Assembly (NCBI GenBank): GCA_019915015.1
Contig: JAHBBC010000012.1
Coordinates: 1,364,001-1,428,000, forward strand
Direction: 5' to 3'
Source of the DNA: Auriscalpium vulgare
Lineage: Eukaryota > Basidiomycota > Agaricomycetes > Russulales > Auriscalpiaceae
Length of the DNA: 64,000 bases
Shown here in pieces: positions 1-11,674 of the stretch (within the stretch, counting starts at the first letter, position 1; each line of letters starts with the position of its first letter). A model generated the notes under the pieces. It saw nothing but the letters and a program-made list of their open reading frames with translations. It was not told the origin of the DNA and did not search any database. A program made the position numbers and the translations under genes.

Positions 1-199
1 TGCGCTGTCAGCGCGCCAACTCGGAAACTCTATTATACAGCAAGGCGGGCATACATCGCCAGGTCGTAATCATACAGAGAACCACAAAGCCTACAGACGA
101 TGGAGAGCAGGTCAGAGAGCGGTCAGGATCAGGAGCGCGTGCACATGTGTCACGAAGAGAGCAAGGTCATGCCAGAGTTCAGTCCGAGAAATGCAACCA

Positions 200-2067
200 C
201 TAGACGTCCGCCCAACCGCCTTCGTCGAGCTTGTAGGACGCCTCTGACTCGGGTTTGTCCGGGCTGTCGACGAGTTTCGCGACGCGTTCTTCGGCGCGAC
301 CCTTGCGCAGGAACATTCGGGTTGCAGAAGAGTGAGATAGGATGTGACCGCCGATGGGCTTCAAGGCGCCGCCGGCGACGAAGGTCATCGTCGCGCCCGG
401 ATCCGCTGTAAGCAAAGCGTCAATAACGATGCTTATAATGGCCGTTCCAGATGGAGAGGCGTGCATTGAACTTGGTTTGTGATCAATATCGCGATCTTTA
501 AGCAAAGTTAGTAATAGTCTGGACACATGACCAAGAACAAACATTGAACTCTTCAGATAGCTTGGTGAGCTTTGATAGCATCTAAGAACAGAAAGTTTGA
601 GCTCATCCGCGAAGATTCGTCGCGCTCTCATTACCTGAGCAAGCTATGCAATAATGCGATCAGGTTGACACATCGTGAAGCGTGACTTCGTTGACGTACT
701 TTCTGCTGCCTTTCACTGAGTTCTCCGCGACCTGAGAAGTCCACTCGGAAGAGGGCCATGATGCTGTCTACAATCTGCAACAAATTTGCCATACACTAGC
801 TGAAGTGAAGACGAGGATCCAGCGTACTAACCAGGAGCCGGAAGTCCTTGTCTTCTGCAAACCTCAACGAGCACTCGTTAATCAACTCCATTTGGTGCTC
901 GCTGTTGAAGGCTCGAGCTACAGCTAGCTAGTCATTATCTGCTGCCAGACGAGAACATGTCACACACATACCATAGAGGATATTCTCGAGGGCCATGTCT
1001 CCGTCCACGCCAAACCGTTCTGCAATAGACCGTATGCGGTCAGGGCGAAACGTGCCTGCCGCATACGCATATAGTGAGTGCCCAAGAAAATTGACAGCGA
1101 TCGCGGGGTATACCTTCAGTGTCGACAAATGCAACCTTTCCTGAGGCGCCCCCGAGCTCCGGAGGAAGTTGAGCAACCACACTCATCGTGTGCGCCAATT
1201 GGGTCTTTCCAGTGCGATATTCACCATACACTAAAGCATCCGACGTCAACAAAGTGATAGACACGCGCCATGACATGACTAACCTTCTGTGATTGATTGC
1301 GACATCAATCCGCCTTCCATAGAGCAAGTGTCAGCGCACGAAGGAGAACGGCGAGGTTATGCATGCTGACCTCCCAGAATCGCATCGACTGTCTTGCTGC
1401 CTGTGCTCATGGTCAGGACTCGCTTGCGTTTGTCCTGCATTTCCAGGCCAGTCGCAAAAGAAGAGCCCTATACGTGGGCTTCAGACATTGGAAACCGTGC
1501 GAGAAGCCGTTTCGGACGTACCGTGATCTTATGCGCTGCTTCCTGCATATATTTCCTCATATTCGCGCGCATATATTTTGGGCATCACAGGTCACTCACC
1601 TTTATCTTCTCTACTTTCGCTTCCGACATACCCTACAGTAACCCGACGTGAGATTCAAGTTACTACAGGAGAATGATACTGCGTACCTTGATCTTCAGCA
1701 TTTGCCTTCGGGTTGTCATGTTGACACCCGACACAGTGTTGATCGCGGCACTCTGGACACGCATGAGAAACACTCTTCCAACCAATAAGGTGTGTGCATG
1801 CCTTCAGCTTCAAAATATCTTGGACATTAATGCCCTATGTGGCCAGTCAGCGCCGCGGTAGATCAGTGAGTATATGCGCGTGACACGGTTCCTTACGTGT
1901 TGCTGGAGTTCATCCACGGAGTCAAAGAAGGGCACCTGTGTGTAACATACGTTAGAACGTCAAACACTGAATGAGAAATGTTCACTCACGTCTTCCACTT
2001 CTTCTCCAGGTGGGGTCGCCGGCCGCGAGGGCGGAGGCATCGTTTGAGAGGCTGCTCGGCGCACCAT
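200..2067 (-). CDS. dmc1: Meiotic RecA-family recombinase Dmc1, many exons
   Basis: Dmc1 forms filaments on single-stranded DNA and drives strand exchange between homologues in meiosis. Reading exons from 2067 downward gives an N-terminal helix-hairpin-helix region ([11 protein letters not shown], then [19 protein letters not shown]), the Walker A segment GEYRTGKTQ, the Walker-B-side [11 protein letters not shown], then [39 protein letters not shown], and a C terminus [22 protein letters not shown] ending at WADV-stop (200). Order and spacing match Dmc1 rather than Rad51 (MTTRR and the ending). There are about ten introns of 45-60 nt. Two look like GC-AG introns (1753-1801, well supported by alignment; 406-464, less sure), and one exon (635-643) has only 9 nt. 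The ATG at 2067 is the first that gives a sensible acidic N terminus; exons 1990-2067 and 1897-1935 follow. Transcribed in the same direction as bdp1. The identification is secure; single splice sites are my own reading. Confidence 0.93.
635..643 (-). other. 9-nt micro-exon of dmc1 (codes Leu-Ala-Gln)
   Basis: Between the exon ending in ...ERQQK and the exon starting [13 protein letters not shown], the family pattern (ERQQKLAQMLSRL in human DMC1) needs three more residues. On the minus strand, CTTGCTCAG sits between an acceptor (gcatag, 644-649) and a donor (gtaatg, from 634). It supplies exactly L-A-Q in phase 0. The assignment rests on the splice signals plus family spacing. Confidence 0.8.
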
Positions 2068-2293
2068 GTCGACAAATGAGTTGGTTGAAGAAAGGGAATA
2101 TGAGTTGCGTATGCGTATGCGAGGAGGTGGAGAGAGGAACAGGGCGCGATTCAGGGAGAAGCTGTTCAAAATCGCGGTCACGTGTACAGTTCACACGCAG
2201 ATCGCGTCTGGGATCGGAGGCGTCAGACGAGGATATCACATCGATATCGTACATTTATCGAGGGCGAGCTTCGTGGATACACGCCGCTCATGA

Positions 2294-4607
2294 TCAATCA
2301 TCCCATTGATTGTCATCAATCGTCCCTAGTACCTCCACCCCGTCGTCCTTCTTGTTTTTGCTCTTCTTCCTGCTGTTTCCGGAAGCTTTTGCGGGTGGCT
2401 TGTTCGAGCCCCCAGAAGTTGCCCGAGCACCGGAGTCCTGAACTGCATGTGTGGAAGACAGATCGGTGTCCATGTCATCATGAGCGCCATCTGCGCCGTC
2501 CCCTTCACTGAGACCTGGAGTGCGACTCTGCTTTCGTGGGGCGGATGGTGACGACTGCTCTGCCTCAGCGGTCACTTCCGAGAGGTTCAAGGGTGTCCGT
2601 GCGCGAATGACCGGCGTCGGCCCAGAAAAGTCTTTCCCAGTCATCCTGGAGAGCGTTTTCATGTCTGTGCCAGAGTGGGATTAGCGATGCGAACGCAGCA
2701 AGGCTTGAGCGGCGCGTACCATAAGGAACGCGATTATCAAGGCAGTACGTGATCCGCGCAGGGTTCTTCCTATCTTCATTCTTGAACTTCGCTTTGCAGG
2801 CCTTACGATCGCGGCCGGGGAGTATGTACGATATGAGCTCGTAATTCTCACCAAACTGTGAAACAGCCTGTAGACATTCGTCAGTGAGTGAAGGCAGCTC
2901 GCAGGAGACGCCACTTACTTCGTAGAAGAGTTCCGTCTCTTCTGCACTCCACCGAGTCCCCCGGTACTTCTTCCCATATGAGGCAGAGTTTACGAACTTC
3001 GTCGCGTCAGATTCTTCGACATGAGTGTAGTTCTCAGTATCGTTGTCTTGCGCACGGTCAACGTACAACGATTCCTCGTCGACGATTGTCTCTCCGTTCG
3101 GACCAATGCGGATCTGGACGTTGAACCGACTTGTTGCCATGGACTGGGTGTAGTCGAAACCAGAACCGGAGCCGTCTACAGCAGGTTCTGAACTCGTACT
3201 CTGAACCTCTGGTGGTGCTGGCGTCGAAGCGCTGGACAACGGAGCGGAGGAACTGCTCGCCGATGGCCCCGCAGCAGCGTCGTCGGGGTTCTCGCTGGGA
3301 CCTGAGATGGCACCTTGGTTGTTCGCATCGTCGTCGTTTCTTCCGTACTTCTTAGCCTCCATGAGAACTTTCATGCGAAGGCGCCGTTCGCGGTTAGAGT
3401 GTTTCCAGGCCGCGTGGTTATCCAGAATCTGGGCCGCCTTGCTGCTGATACGTCCCTGCCCAGTGTCCTCGCAGAGCGTGGCCATCGTGACAACGGTAGG
3501 GTCGAGCTCTTCTCCGGGATCTGCATTGGGGTCGAAGACTGGGACAGCAGAAGATGAACGAGACTTGCGCGAGCTTGTCCGCTTGCGTTTCGTTGATGCA
3601 GGCGACTCCTCGTCCTCTCCTTCACTGTCTTGAGGAGCACGACGGGCACGTCGCTTCCGTTTGGCCTTTGGTGCGTCTTCCCCATCGGGATCCTTCTGTT
3701 CCCCGTTCGCATCATTGGCGCGCTTGCGCCTGACACGCTTGTTTGTCGGTGCCTCTGCGTCGCCAGCGGTAGCCTTCTTCTTGCGTGTTCGTGAGGGCTT
3801 CCCACTGCTGACCGAATCGCGTGGAGCGGCATCTTCCTGCAGAATATCAGCGATAGCTGTCTCGCCGTTCGCCAGACGCGCAGCGTGTTCCAGGATGGCC
3901 GAGAATTCGTTCTGCAGGTCATCATGCGCGGGGGGCTCTGGTAGCTGACTCATGGCTGCTGAGCTCATGACGTCTGCCAGAGTTACTGTTGGCTCAGAGA
4001 TAGAAGCGGTTGCCGGCGCGGCAGAGTCGGTGGAAGCGAGGGACTCGACTGTGGGGCGGCCTGCATTGCTAGAAAGGGCTGATGACCGCACTGCAGTGGA
4101 GGCTATTGCTCGAGATCCAATGGCAAGAGGTGTTGGGGCAGCTCGGGACGGTGTTGCGATAGGTGTCGGCTGGGTACTCTGGAGACTCGGGGTGGAGAGA
4201 CGCTGCGCCGAGCCTTGCGGCGGTACCACTGGTGGAGCAGCACCACGGGGAAGGACTTGTATGGCTGGGGGTTGAGAACTGCCACGATTCAGAGCGAGGT
4301 CGCCAGAGTAAGATTCCAGAGATTCATCAGAGCCTCCTGAAAGACTGGGGACATGGGGCCTGACAGGGATAGTCGGTGGAGGAGGCATCATTGATGTCGA
4401 CGCAGTCGCGGAATCGTGATCATGGGGCCGTACAGAAGATGACCTGTGGCCCTGGGGGTCGGGAGTGGAGGAAACGCGCCGAGGTGCATCGGGAGGGCGA
4501 GACCGCGATTTTGCGACAGGCTTGAAAACCGTGCCACCCTTCTCTGTAAACAAGTGAGCGGGAGTAAAATGAAGCCGTATTTTTCACTCACGGACGCGCG
4601 TAGACAT
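2294..4607 (-). CDS. bdp1: TFIIIB subunit Bdp1 (B'') with SANT domain
   Basis: Bdp1 is a TFIIIB subunit that helps open promoters for RNA polymerase III in the nucleus. A 16-nt first exon (4592-4607) splices onto the long exon to give the start MSTRVQKGGTVFKPVAKSR, a typical Bdp1 opening. The first half is Ser/Pro/Ala rich and basic, with several Lys/Arg-rich stretches. The conserved extended SANT domain lies near the C terminus: YRGTRWSAEETELFYE, then (after an intron) AVSQFGENYELISYILPGR, then KACKAKFKNEDRKNPARI, then (after another intron) VPYDMKTLSRMTGKDFSGP. The protein ends in an acidic/basic tail TIDDNQWDD. Length is about 730 residues. Its ATG lies 161 bp from the ATG of the divergent gene at 4769, so the two probably share a promoter. 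Family call is firm. Confidence 0.92.
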
Positions 4608-4768
4608 GTTGAGGTTACAATCCGAGTGAGCTGATGAAAGGGTCGTCGAAGGATGGTCGAAGGCGTTGAATGCGAAGAAGCGAGCGATCTGATTGGCTAC
4701 CGCGCGCGTCTTGCAGCTTCACGCTCGACAAGCCTAAGCAAGCCTCGCACTCTACTCCTGCACTCCAA
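4608..4768. promoter_or_regulatory. Divergent promoter interval bdp1 / unknown Cys-cluster gene
   Basis: The two coding regions start 161 bp apart on opposite strands, so both promoters must lie in this interval or overlap the first exons. I see no strong TATA box. The interval is defined by position only. Confidence 0.5.
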
Positions 4769-6690
4769 ATGCTCCGCAGTGAAGATTTGCCGACCGGTGC
4801 GACGCCAGGTTGGGAACACGATGAAGAGATTACGGAGGAGGATGCGCAGGAGGATGTCGGGCCTCTCAAGAGTGTCCCCGATAGGTACGTCTCGATTCAT
4901 GTCTCGCCTCTGTCTGTCAGCTGAACTGCCGCAGTTTCGTGCTTGTAAACTCGCTCACAGGATGTATGACCGTCTTTCTGTTCGATTCATATTGCAACCT
5001 GACAACTGTGTGCAGCTCGCGCCAAGTGGATTTCCTCGACGTTTCCCAAGTTCTCGAGCAAGACGCGAGGAGGCAAAGCCGCGCCGGAGCCTGTTCCTCC
5101 TGCTCATGCTGCTCGCCTGCTGGGCAAACTCGACCTTCACATTGGTCCTCACATCTTCTCGGACGTGTCTCTCTATGAGGTCCATTACGTTCCTCCTCGG
5201 CCGCCCAACCCACCTGTCGCGCACCCTGGCACTTGGCAGGCAGCAGCATATGGAAGTACCCAGTTTGTGCCATACAGTCAATATGCTGCACAATATTCAT
5301 CGTCGATGCCTCAGGCTGCTGCCCCAAGTGCACCTACGCCCTTCAGCTCACCCCCCGGGGAAATGCCTATGACCGCAGCAACCGTCAAACGTGTCAACGA
5401 TGCAGCTATCTCTGACCCCATTCTTGCCAACTTCTTGCATCTCGCTGCCACCGGTCGCGCCACTCATGAGCAGCTCCAGACCTTACAACTGCTGATTCGA
5501 TCCCTTGCCGCGGTTCCCGACTCCACACCCTCATCGTCCACCCCGGCCTCGACGCCAACCCCTTCTTCTGCAGTCACCCCTTCCACTCAGACTCAGGCTC
5601 CCGCTACATATCCAGTCGTCCCGCAGGCATCGGCAGCTCCGATACCAATGCCAACCTATCAGTATCCGTACGCGTATGCGGCCCCTGTGCAGTATCCGCC
5701 TGCGCCAGTCGTGCCTCCGAAAGAGCATGACATCGTCCTGGAGTTTCGCGAGAAGGCTTCTGATCGATGGCTACTACCACGGGGCCCCGTTGACCTGGAG
5801 CGTTCACCCGCTGATGGCGCCATCCGAGAGATCCTACTGTCTGTCATCTTGCCATTCTCACAAACCGAGAAGGCGCCGACCGATCCCGGGAGCGAAACTC
5901 CTGCTCCCGCAGCCGAGCCACCTGTGGAATCTACCCAAGAGGTGGTCAGATTGCGGCTTACAAAGGCGACTCAGACGGTCTGGGACGCTTTGATGCACTG
6001 GGCTGGGGGACAAGCTAAGCTGGAGACAAATAAGGGCATTCTGCGTAGCATTGTACCTCCCCTTTTCACCTTCATTTATGTATGAGTGCATCTAACTAGT
6101 CTGTTCAGAAACCGCCAGAACGTGCATACCTTGGATACCAATTGCGCGAAGGCGACCTCCTCACACAATTGCAAAACGTAAGGGGAAGTGATTTCCAGTC
6201 CTATGCTTCATCTCAAAAGTGCTACAGGCGGCCGCCCCACCCTTCACTATGAAGACCATCAAACCTGCATACGGGGATAAAGCACGTCCGAAGCGCAAGG
6301 CACCAGCCCGGAAAACAGCTAGCGATGCGTCTGCAGCGCCTGTAGCGCCTAAACGGCGAAAATCCACGCAAGTGAAGACGACCGCTGTAGTCAAACAAAA
6401 GATTGCCTGCGTATCCTGCGGGCAAACAGATGTTCCTTTGATGATGGGTGGACGTAAGCCTCATCAACGTCGGCGGTCGCTCTTCGACTGACTCCCCACT
6501 CTCAGGATACTGTCGACCATGTGTGGAGTCAGGAAAGGCTCAACCAGTCGCATATCCGCCCTTATTAACCCCTGGTGCTGCTGTTTCTGTCCCAAATCCC
6601 ACTGCTTCTGTCGCTTCTGCCACCGCCCCTGCCGCTGCCGTTGTTCCCATCCCTCCCACTGTACCTACTACCACGGTCCCTCCACAATAG
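4769..6690 (+). CDS. Unknown nuclear-type protein with C-terminal CxxC...CxxC cluster
   Basis: I do not recognise the family. The joined exons start MLRSEDLPTGATPGWEHDEE and read through short introns into ISSTFPKFSSKTRGGKAAP, LLGKLDLHIGPHIFSDVSLYE and a Tyr/Pro/Ala-rich middle part (about 5200-5720). A conserved-looking block follows: EHDIVLEFREKASDRWLLPRG. After introns at about 6050-6109, 6180-6228 and 6453-6507 comes a basic segment (KRKAPARKTAS, PKRRKS), which could be a nuclear signal. Last is a Cys cluster, CVSCGQ...RYCRPCV, spaced like a small treble-clef or GATA-like zinc site, and a low-complexity tail. The basic stretch, zinc-site geometry and promoter shared with bdp1 suggest a nuclear role, possibly a chromatin or transcription subunit; this is inference. 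The exons near 4890-5020 are the least certain. Confidence 0.7.
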
Positions 6691-6898
6691 TTCCCGGCGC
6701 CTCTCAAAAGGAAGCTACGTTCTGTTCTTCCTGATCCACGAGTGCGAGTACGTGCGCATCCAGCACACTCACAGTCATTATGTTGTACACTACAGTTTGA
6801 CCAAGATACAAATAAAGATAGTGTACGTGCGGTAAAATGAGAATCCTGCGATGAATGCGAAAATGCGATAAGCTCACAACAACTCCTCGAAAGCAACT

Positions 6899-9800
6899 CT
6901 AGTCGAAAACTCTCGCCCACCAGCCAATCCACCACATCACCACTGCAACCTGAGCGCATACTATCGATGCCTCGACCAGCACTGCCGTCCACTGAATGAT
7001 GGCGATTGTCCCAAAGAGAGGTAAAGTAATCCACCACAAACTCGGTGAGGCCTGGAGTGGGAGCTTGTAGTAGGAGCAGAACGTGCTTGCTGCTCTAGAC
7101 TGCAGGGCAGTGACCCCGAGCGTGCCAGAAAAAAAGATGACGAGTGCGACCCAATGCCTGAACGACCGCTTGGGCAACACCTTGATGGGATACCGGTCCG
7201 CTTCGCCGGTGAACTCGTTCCGATACCAAGGAATGATTAGGAAGTCTTGAGCATCAACGCCAATTACTTTGCCATAGTTCCTCCAGAACGGAGTCACCGT
7301 GTCTAACAGGAACGTCAGAGCATCCATGCCAAACTCCCAGAGCTGCTGATAACGATCTTTGTAGCTCTCTTCCAAAGCGACGATGTGAGACAGCTGCGTT
7401 CGGCAACGATCAGAAATGAACGATGCGCTGTCACTCAGAACATACCTCTGGATATACGGAAGACGTGTGGTTCATAGCGGCGTTGTACTCTGCTTTGACG
7501 GCGGCGTGCAGCTTCTTGACACGAGTGAGCGTTTCCGACACCTCCGTGGCTCTCTTCGTGACGGAAATTCGCCGCGTTTCCAGGGAATCCAGCGCAGCGC
7601 AGAGCGACTTGACGGGACCATCGAGCACGCTCCGGTCAGATGCGAAGTTGACGGGGCTTGCCTGCTGCAAGAACGCCTGCACCACTTCGGCTTGTTCTTT
7701 GATATGCTGGTGGATGTTATCAACAGCCCTGTATCCCTTGAGGTAGCGTGTATGACCAGTGACGACAGCTGGATCATGAGAAAATGCATCTATGAGGTCC
7801 GGCGACAATGCGGTATGAGGAAGACCGAGCGCCTTCGACAACCTCGATTGTACTGCCTCGTATTCCTTGATGCCGGCCGCGATACGCTGCAGGAGGTGAC
7901 GATTTCTGTAATTCTGTGATAGAGTATCATCTAGAAGCCTGGGAGATCCGATAAGCACCGTGAATAACGACAGGAAGATGGTACGTACTGCGCCCTTCGC
8001 TCGTACTCTTGCTGTTCGGCTGCTTCATCCAGCAATCGAGCACGCCGCTCGTCGTCCTGCATGAACGTTGGCTTGTCCGAAGACGGAAGCGATGAGCGAA
8101 GTCCCCGAAGCTGTATGATACGCGCAGAAGGCACGCCAACAGCAGTTGCAGACGTGTCCTGCCGCGGAAAGGGAGAACGAGTGTTCTTCGCGGTCATTAT
8201 ATCCTCGCGGCCAAGACTCGACGATTTTGGAGGCTGCTCTGGCGTCTTCGACGCGTCATGCCAGTCTTCCACATTATCCTCGTCGGGCTGGTCCTTGGCA
8301 TCTGCGTCAGGTTGACTGCGTGCGACGAGGTCGAGCTGTGGAGGGCGAAAGTGAAGCTTGCTCTTCCGTGGACTCCTCCGCGAACTCTTCGCGCCATCCT
8401 CAGATCTGTTGTCCTCAGAGACTGACTGATGCGATGATGAGGCCTCATCGCTTTCATTGCCCCGCCTCCGGACTCGACTGGCGAAATCACGAAGATGAAT
8501 GCCACTACTTGAGGGCGAAGGACCGTGTAGATTCTGACTGCGAGTCGATCCACTGAAGAGGCTACTGTATATCGAGCTCCGGGGAGAATCCGTCGGTCCT
8601 GGTAATGACTGCTTCCACGGTCTACTGCCACCATCAGCGCTGAGCCTGGAGCCTTCGTCGATAGACCTCCGATTAGGGTCGAGAGCAGGCTCGAAAGACA
8701 CATGATTGTCATATTCGCGGTTGCGAGACAGGGATGCCTCCAAATGGTTGTGGGTAAGATATTCGAAGGGAGCGACGGATGGCGGGGTGCGTGGAGGGGA
8801 GGTGTCGCGCATAGAAGGTGACCCAACCAGAACGTCTTCAGGAATAGTGTCCATTGTTAAGCGTCTCGTCTGTCCCTTGAGGTGTTCCTCCACGATGAGA
8901 GCAGTTACATGCCACGGTAGACGCTGGGGGCCGCTCATTCCTCGCCGAGATTGGAGGTGCTTTTGCCATGTCATTGGTTCCGCTTGGTCCAAGGAGGACT
9001 GGACCAACGGGTCTAGCTTGGCATACCAATGAACAACCTTGACTAGGTTTACAACACCAGATGGGGACTCCAACGAGGCATATGACTGGTAGCGTCGCCG
9101 GAGTTGATCACTCGTGATGGCAGCCTTCTTTAGAGTCTGAGGCTTCACTGAAGCTCGTATGGACGCCAATTTATCTGGAGACCTTATCAGTTTGTAGGTA
9201 TGACACTACTGTAAACGTACTCACCGTCGAAGGCCAACTGCTGCCTCTCGACTGCTTCCTTGCCAATCGGCATTGATGACTTGTCCTTTGCTTTGCGCTT
9301 CGCCATCAGATGCCACTTCCTCTCGGCTTTGTCCTCTTCCGAGGCAGCCCCTGCCCAATCAAGAGTGGAGCCGTCGTTGGTTGATGTCGGCACTGGGTGT
9401 AAGTTGTCGGGGCCCACAGACGGGCTGAAGTCGAGCTCCGACTCCATGCTCGGCTTGGCAATCCGCGTCACCAGAGCGGGAGGCTTTGGTCCCGGGGAAG
9501 AAGAGGACGAGTACGATGAACCGCTGACTCTAATGGCTTGCTGAGTAGCTTGCAGGCGAGCCTCCCGCCGGATTTTGAGCTTGAGCGCTCGTTGCACGTC
9601 TTCTAAGATCTTGGGGTCTAAAGGCGAGGGTGTCAGGAAACGTTGAGTCCGACCCTGCAGTTGTACTCGCCTTCATGCGCTACACATATTATCAGACACG
9701 CATGCAAAGCACAGAGTGAATGGAGACGTACATAGATCATACTCGTCAGAGAATATGCCCGGCTCTAGGTCGTCCATTGCAGGCTCCAAGCTGCTAGCCA

Positions 9801-10170
9801 TCCTCCGCCCCTTGTCAGGTCGTGGAACCTGCCCCGTTCCCTCCGTTGTCAAGGTCCGTCTGCGCAATAAGGTTGACGCCTGCGTGCTGCTCCTATGGGA
9901 CCGACCAAGCGCCGTGGGACCCGTGGGGGCAGCATGCGCAGAACGGACGCGACGTCTCCCATCTTTGTCGGCAGATGCAAGCCCATCTTGTGCCACAGAG
10001 GTAGCTCTGGCGTTCGGAGGAGGCCCAAGACCGATTGGAAAGGGTTTAGGTACAGCGTCGAGCTCCGAAGAGGCGCTGCCAGAGTGCTGGTAGGCAACTG
10101 GGGGAAAGTAGACTCGAGGCTGACGAGTACTCGAGGTCAAAGGGTCGGTCGGCGGCTGATTGTGGATCAT
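6899..10170 (-). CDS. Unknown ~1030-residue protein with C-terminal membrane anchor
   Basis: Six exons join cleanly: start MIHNQPPTDPLTSSTRQP at 10170 (an in-frame stop lies just upstream), a 9-nt exon at 9671-9679, then 9617-9226, 9169-7990, 7931-7433 and the last exon to 6899. The first 700 residues are Ser/Pro rich and probably disordered, with an ordered patch RRRYQSYASLESPSGVVNLVKVVHWYA. A helical, coiled-coil-like region (QEYERRAQLLDDTLSQN through LETRRISVTKRATEVSETL) follows. The end has at least two hydrophobic segments (WVALVIFFSGTLGVTAL and the Trp-rich WWITLPLFGTIAIIQW onward), so it is likely tail-anchored in an internal membrane. The pattern, long disordered head, coiled coil and membrane hairpin, is seen in organelle tethers, but I know no homologue. 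Exon joins keep the frame throughout, which supports one gene. The 53-nt intron after the micro-exon uses a GC donor. Confidence 0.75.
9671..9679 (-). other. 9-nt micro-exon followed by GC-AG intron
   Basis: The exon ending in ...DEYDL and the exon reading DPKILEDVQRALKLK are in compatible frames only if CGCATGAAG is kept between an acceptor (tgtgtag) and a GC donor (gcgagt, from 9670; intron 9618-9670). The nearby GT at 9665 would shift the frame. Confidence 0.6.
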
Positions 10171-10398
10171 AGCCGCGTTGTATGGCTCCGCATGAGCCAG
10201 TAGAGCTCTGCGGTGCCCGAAGTCGTGGTGGTGGTCAACGTCGCTGCGAGCGCCGAGCTCGTTAGTCCGATATCACGTGTCCAGCGTAATGCCACCGGTG
10301 GCCCTGGCCCGTAAGCTTTGACAGTGGGGGTTACATTCCAGCACAGTACTACATGACAATTTCAACAAGGCATTCTGTTACATGTCGTTCCTTCAAGA

Positions 10399-11319
10399 TT
10401 ATCTCGCCCCACGGCCCTGCACTGCAGACGACACGGTGAAACGCCTCGTCGGTGAGGCCACAGCACCACCAGCGAGGGCGTGTTCATTTTTGTCCTCAAT
10501 GACAGACGAAAGCGACTCTGAGCGAGCGCGCACGAACGGATTGAACCGCGAGAGTGGCGCAAGGCGTTTGGCTGGAGCATTGCTCGCTTCTGTGGGGTCT
10601 GTATGCCGAGGCGACGAATTCTTCGTCAGAGCTCGCATGATGCTGGATGGTCGCAAGCGTCTGTGGCCGGCGGTCTTGCCGTCATCACGTTGCTCATACT
10701 CGTTGCTGTAAGACGAGGTGTGGGTGACCGGAAATGCAAGGCGCACTATGATTCCATCAGCACACAATTGAGACGCTCGGGGTCCGGCACTTACTCTCCT
10801 GTGCCGCTTGGGCCTCAGCCAGTGCATCCAAGTCTCGGGTCAACCGACACCGCGCTTGTTGCGAGTACATGGTTGCATAGCCGTGGCCGACAGGACTCGA
10901 CATTCCGCTGCTGTATGCGGAGGAGCTGGCGGACGGCGATGTTGGAGTATACAGAGGGCTGTTGGGGGTGTCCACAAATCCCGATCGAGACCGTCGCTCC
11001 TCTGCGCGTTTGCGGTATTTCAGCAACTGGTCGGCTTCTGCCCATGCTTGCGCTGTCAACGATATATGAGCTGGTGATCAAAAGACATGCATAATCATCG
11101 CGCACCATGTTGGAGACGGTCGTCGTGCTGTCGAACAACTTCGTCCCACTCCGGGCTGAAGACATTAGGCGGAGGCAGCTCTCTCCTGCGAAATCTCGTG
11201 GGTGTCTGGAGTGCTCGTGACTCAAGATGGGACGCGTCGCGATGGCTTTCCGAGGTCGTGCGGCGATGACGGCCGGGCCGAACGTAACAGGCATGCGGAT
11301 CGGGGTCATAGCGTGACAT
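10399..11319 (-). CDS. Unknown Arg/Ser-rich protein
   Basis: Not recognised. The likely start is MSRYDPDPHACYVRPGR (11319); the frame also has an ATG at 11412. The first exon ends in ...DDRLQH and splices at about 11104 to AQAWAEADQLLKYRKRAEER. A low-complexity Ser/Pro stretch follows, then LDALAEAQAAQE. A second intron (about 10710-10790) leads to the last exon, EYEQRDDGKTAGHRRLRPS...RFTVSSAVQGRGAR-stop. I could not settle the phase of this second intron: the obvious GT donor leaves the frame wrong by one, and a donor 4 nt downstream fixes it. The protein is basic and probably mostly disordered with one short coiled coil. It lies tail-to-head between the membrane-anchored gene and surf1, all on the minus strand. 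Confidence 0.5.
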
Positions 11320-11674
11320 GACCAGTGCGGGGGAGGACGAGGGAAGGAGCTGCTCAGCAGTGGGGCATTTCCTCAGCTTATATTGTCGGGAACGGAGTTG
11401 GCTTCTCGGCAAGCCTAATTGCCCCGCCGGCCACGCTCACCTCGCGCCCTGTCCGAGCCACTCAGTTGCAAATGCACAATGGTTGAAGTACAAAGCAACT
11501 GGTGAAGAAGCCTTCGTACCTGTCCCTTATCAAAGGCCAAGATCTGAACCAGGTCCGAGAAGCATTGTTGGAAGCTGCACACGTGCTATTTTGTCGCAGG
11601 CATTGGTCAACGGCCACAGCAGCGCGGAAGAAATGGTTCATATGACAGACTAGACGGAAGGCAGACAACATGCT

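Noticed and set aside
5505..5993. 162-residue plus frame overlapping the Cys-cluster gene
   Set aside because: Alternative frame of a low-complexity coding exon; the frame ending in CVSCGQ...CRPCV joins to exons on both sides and this one does not.
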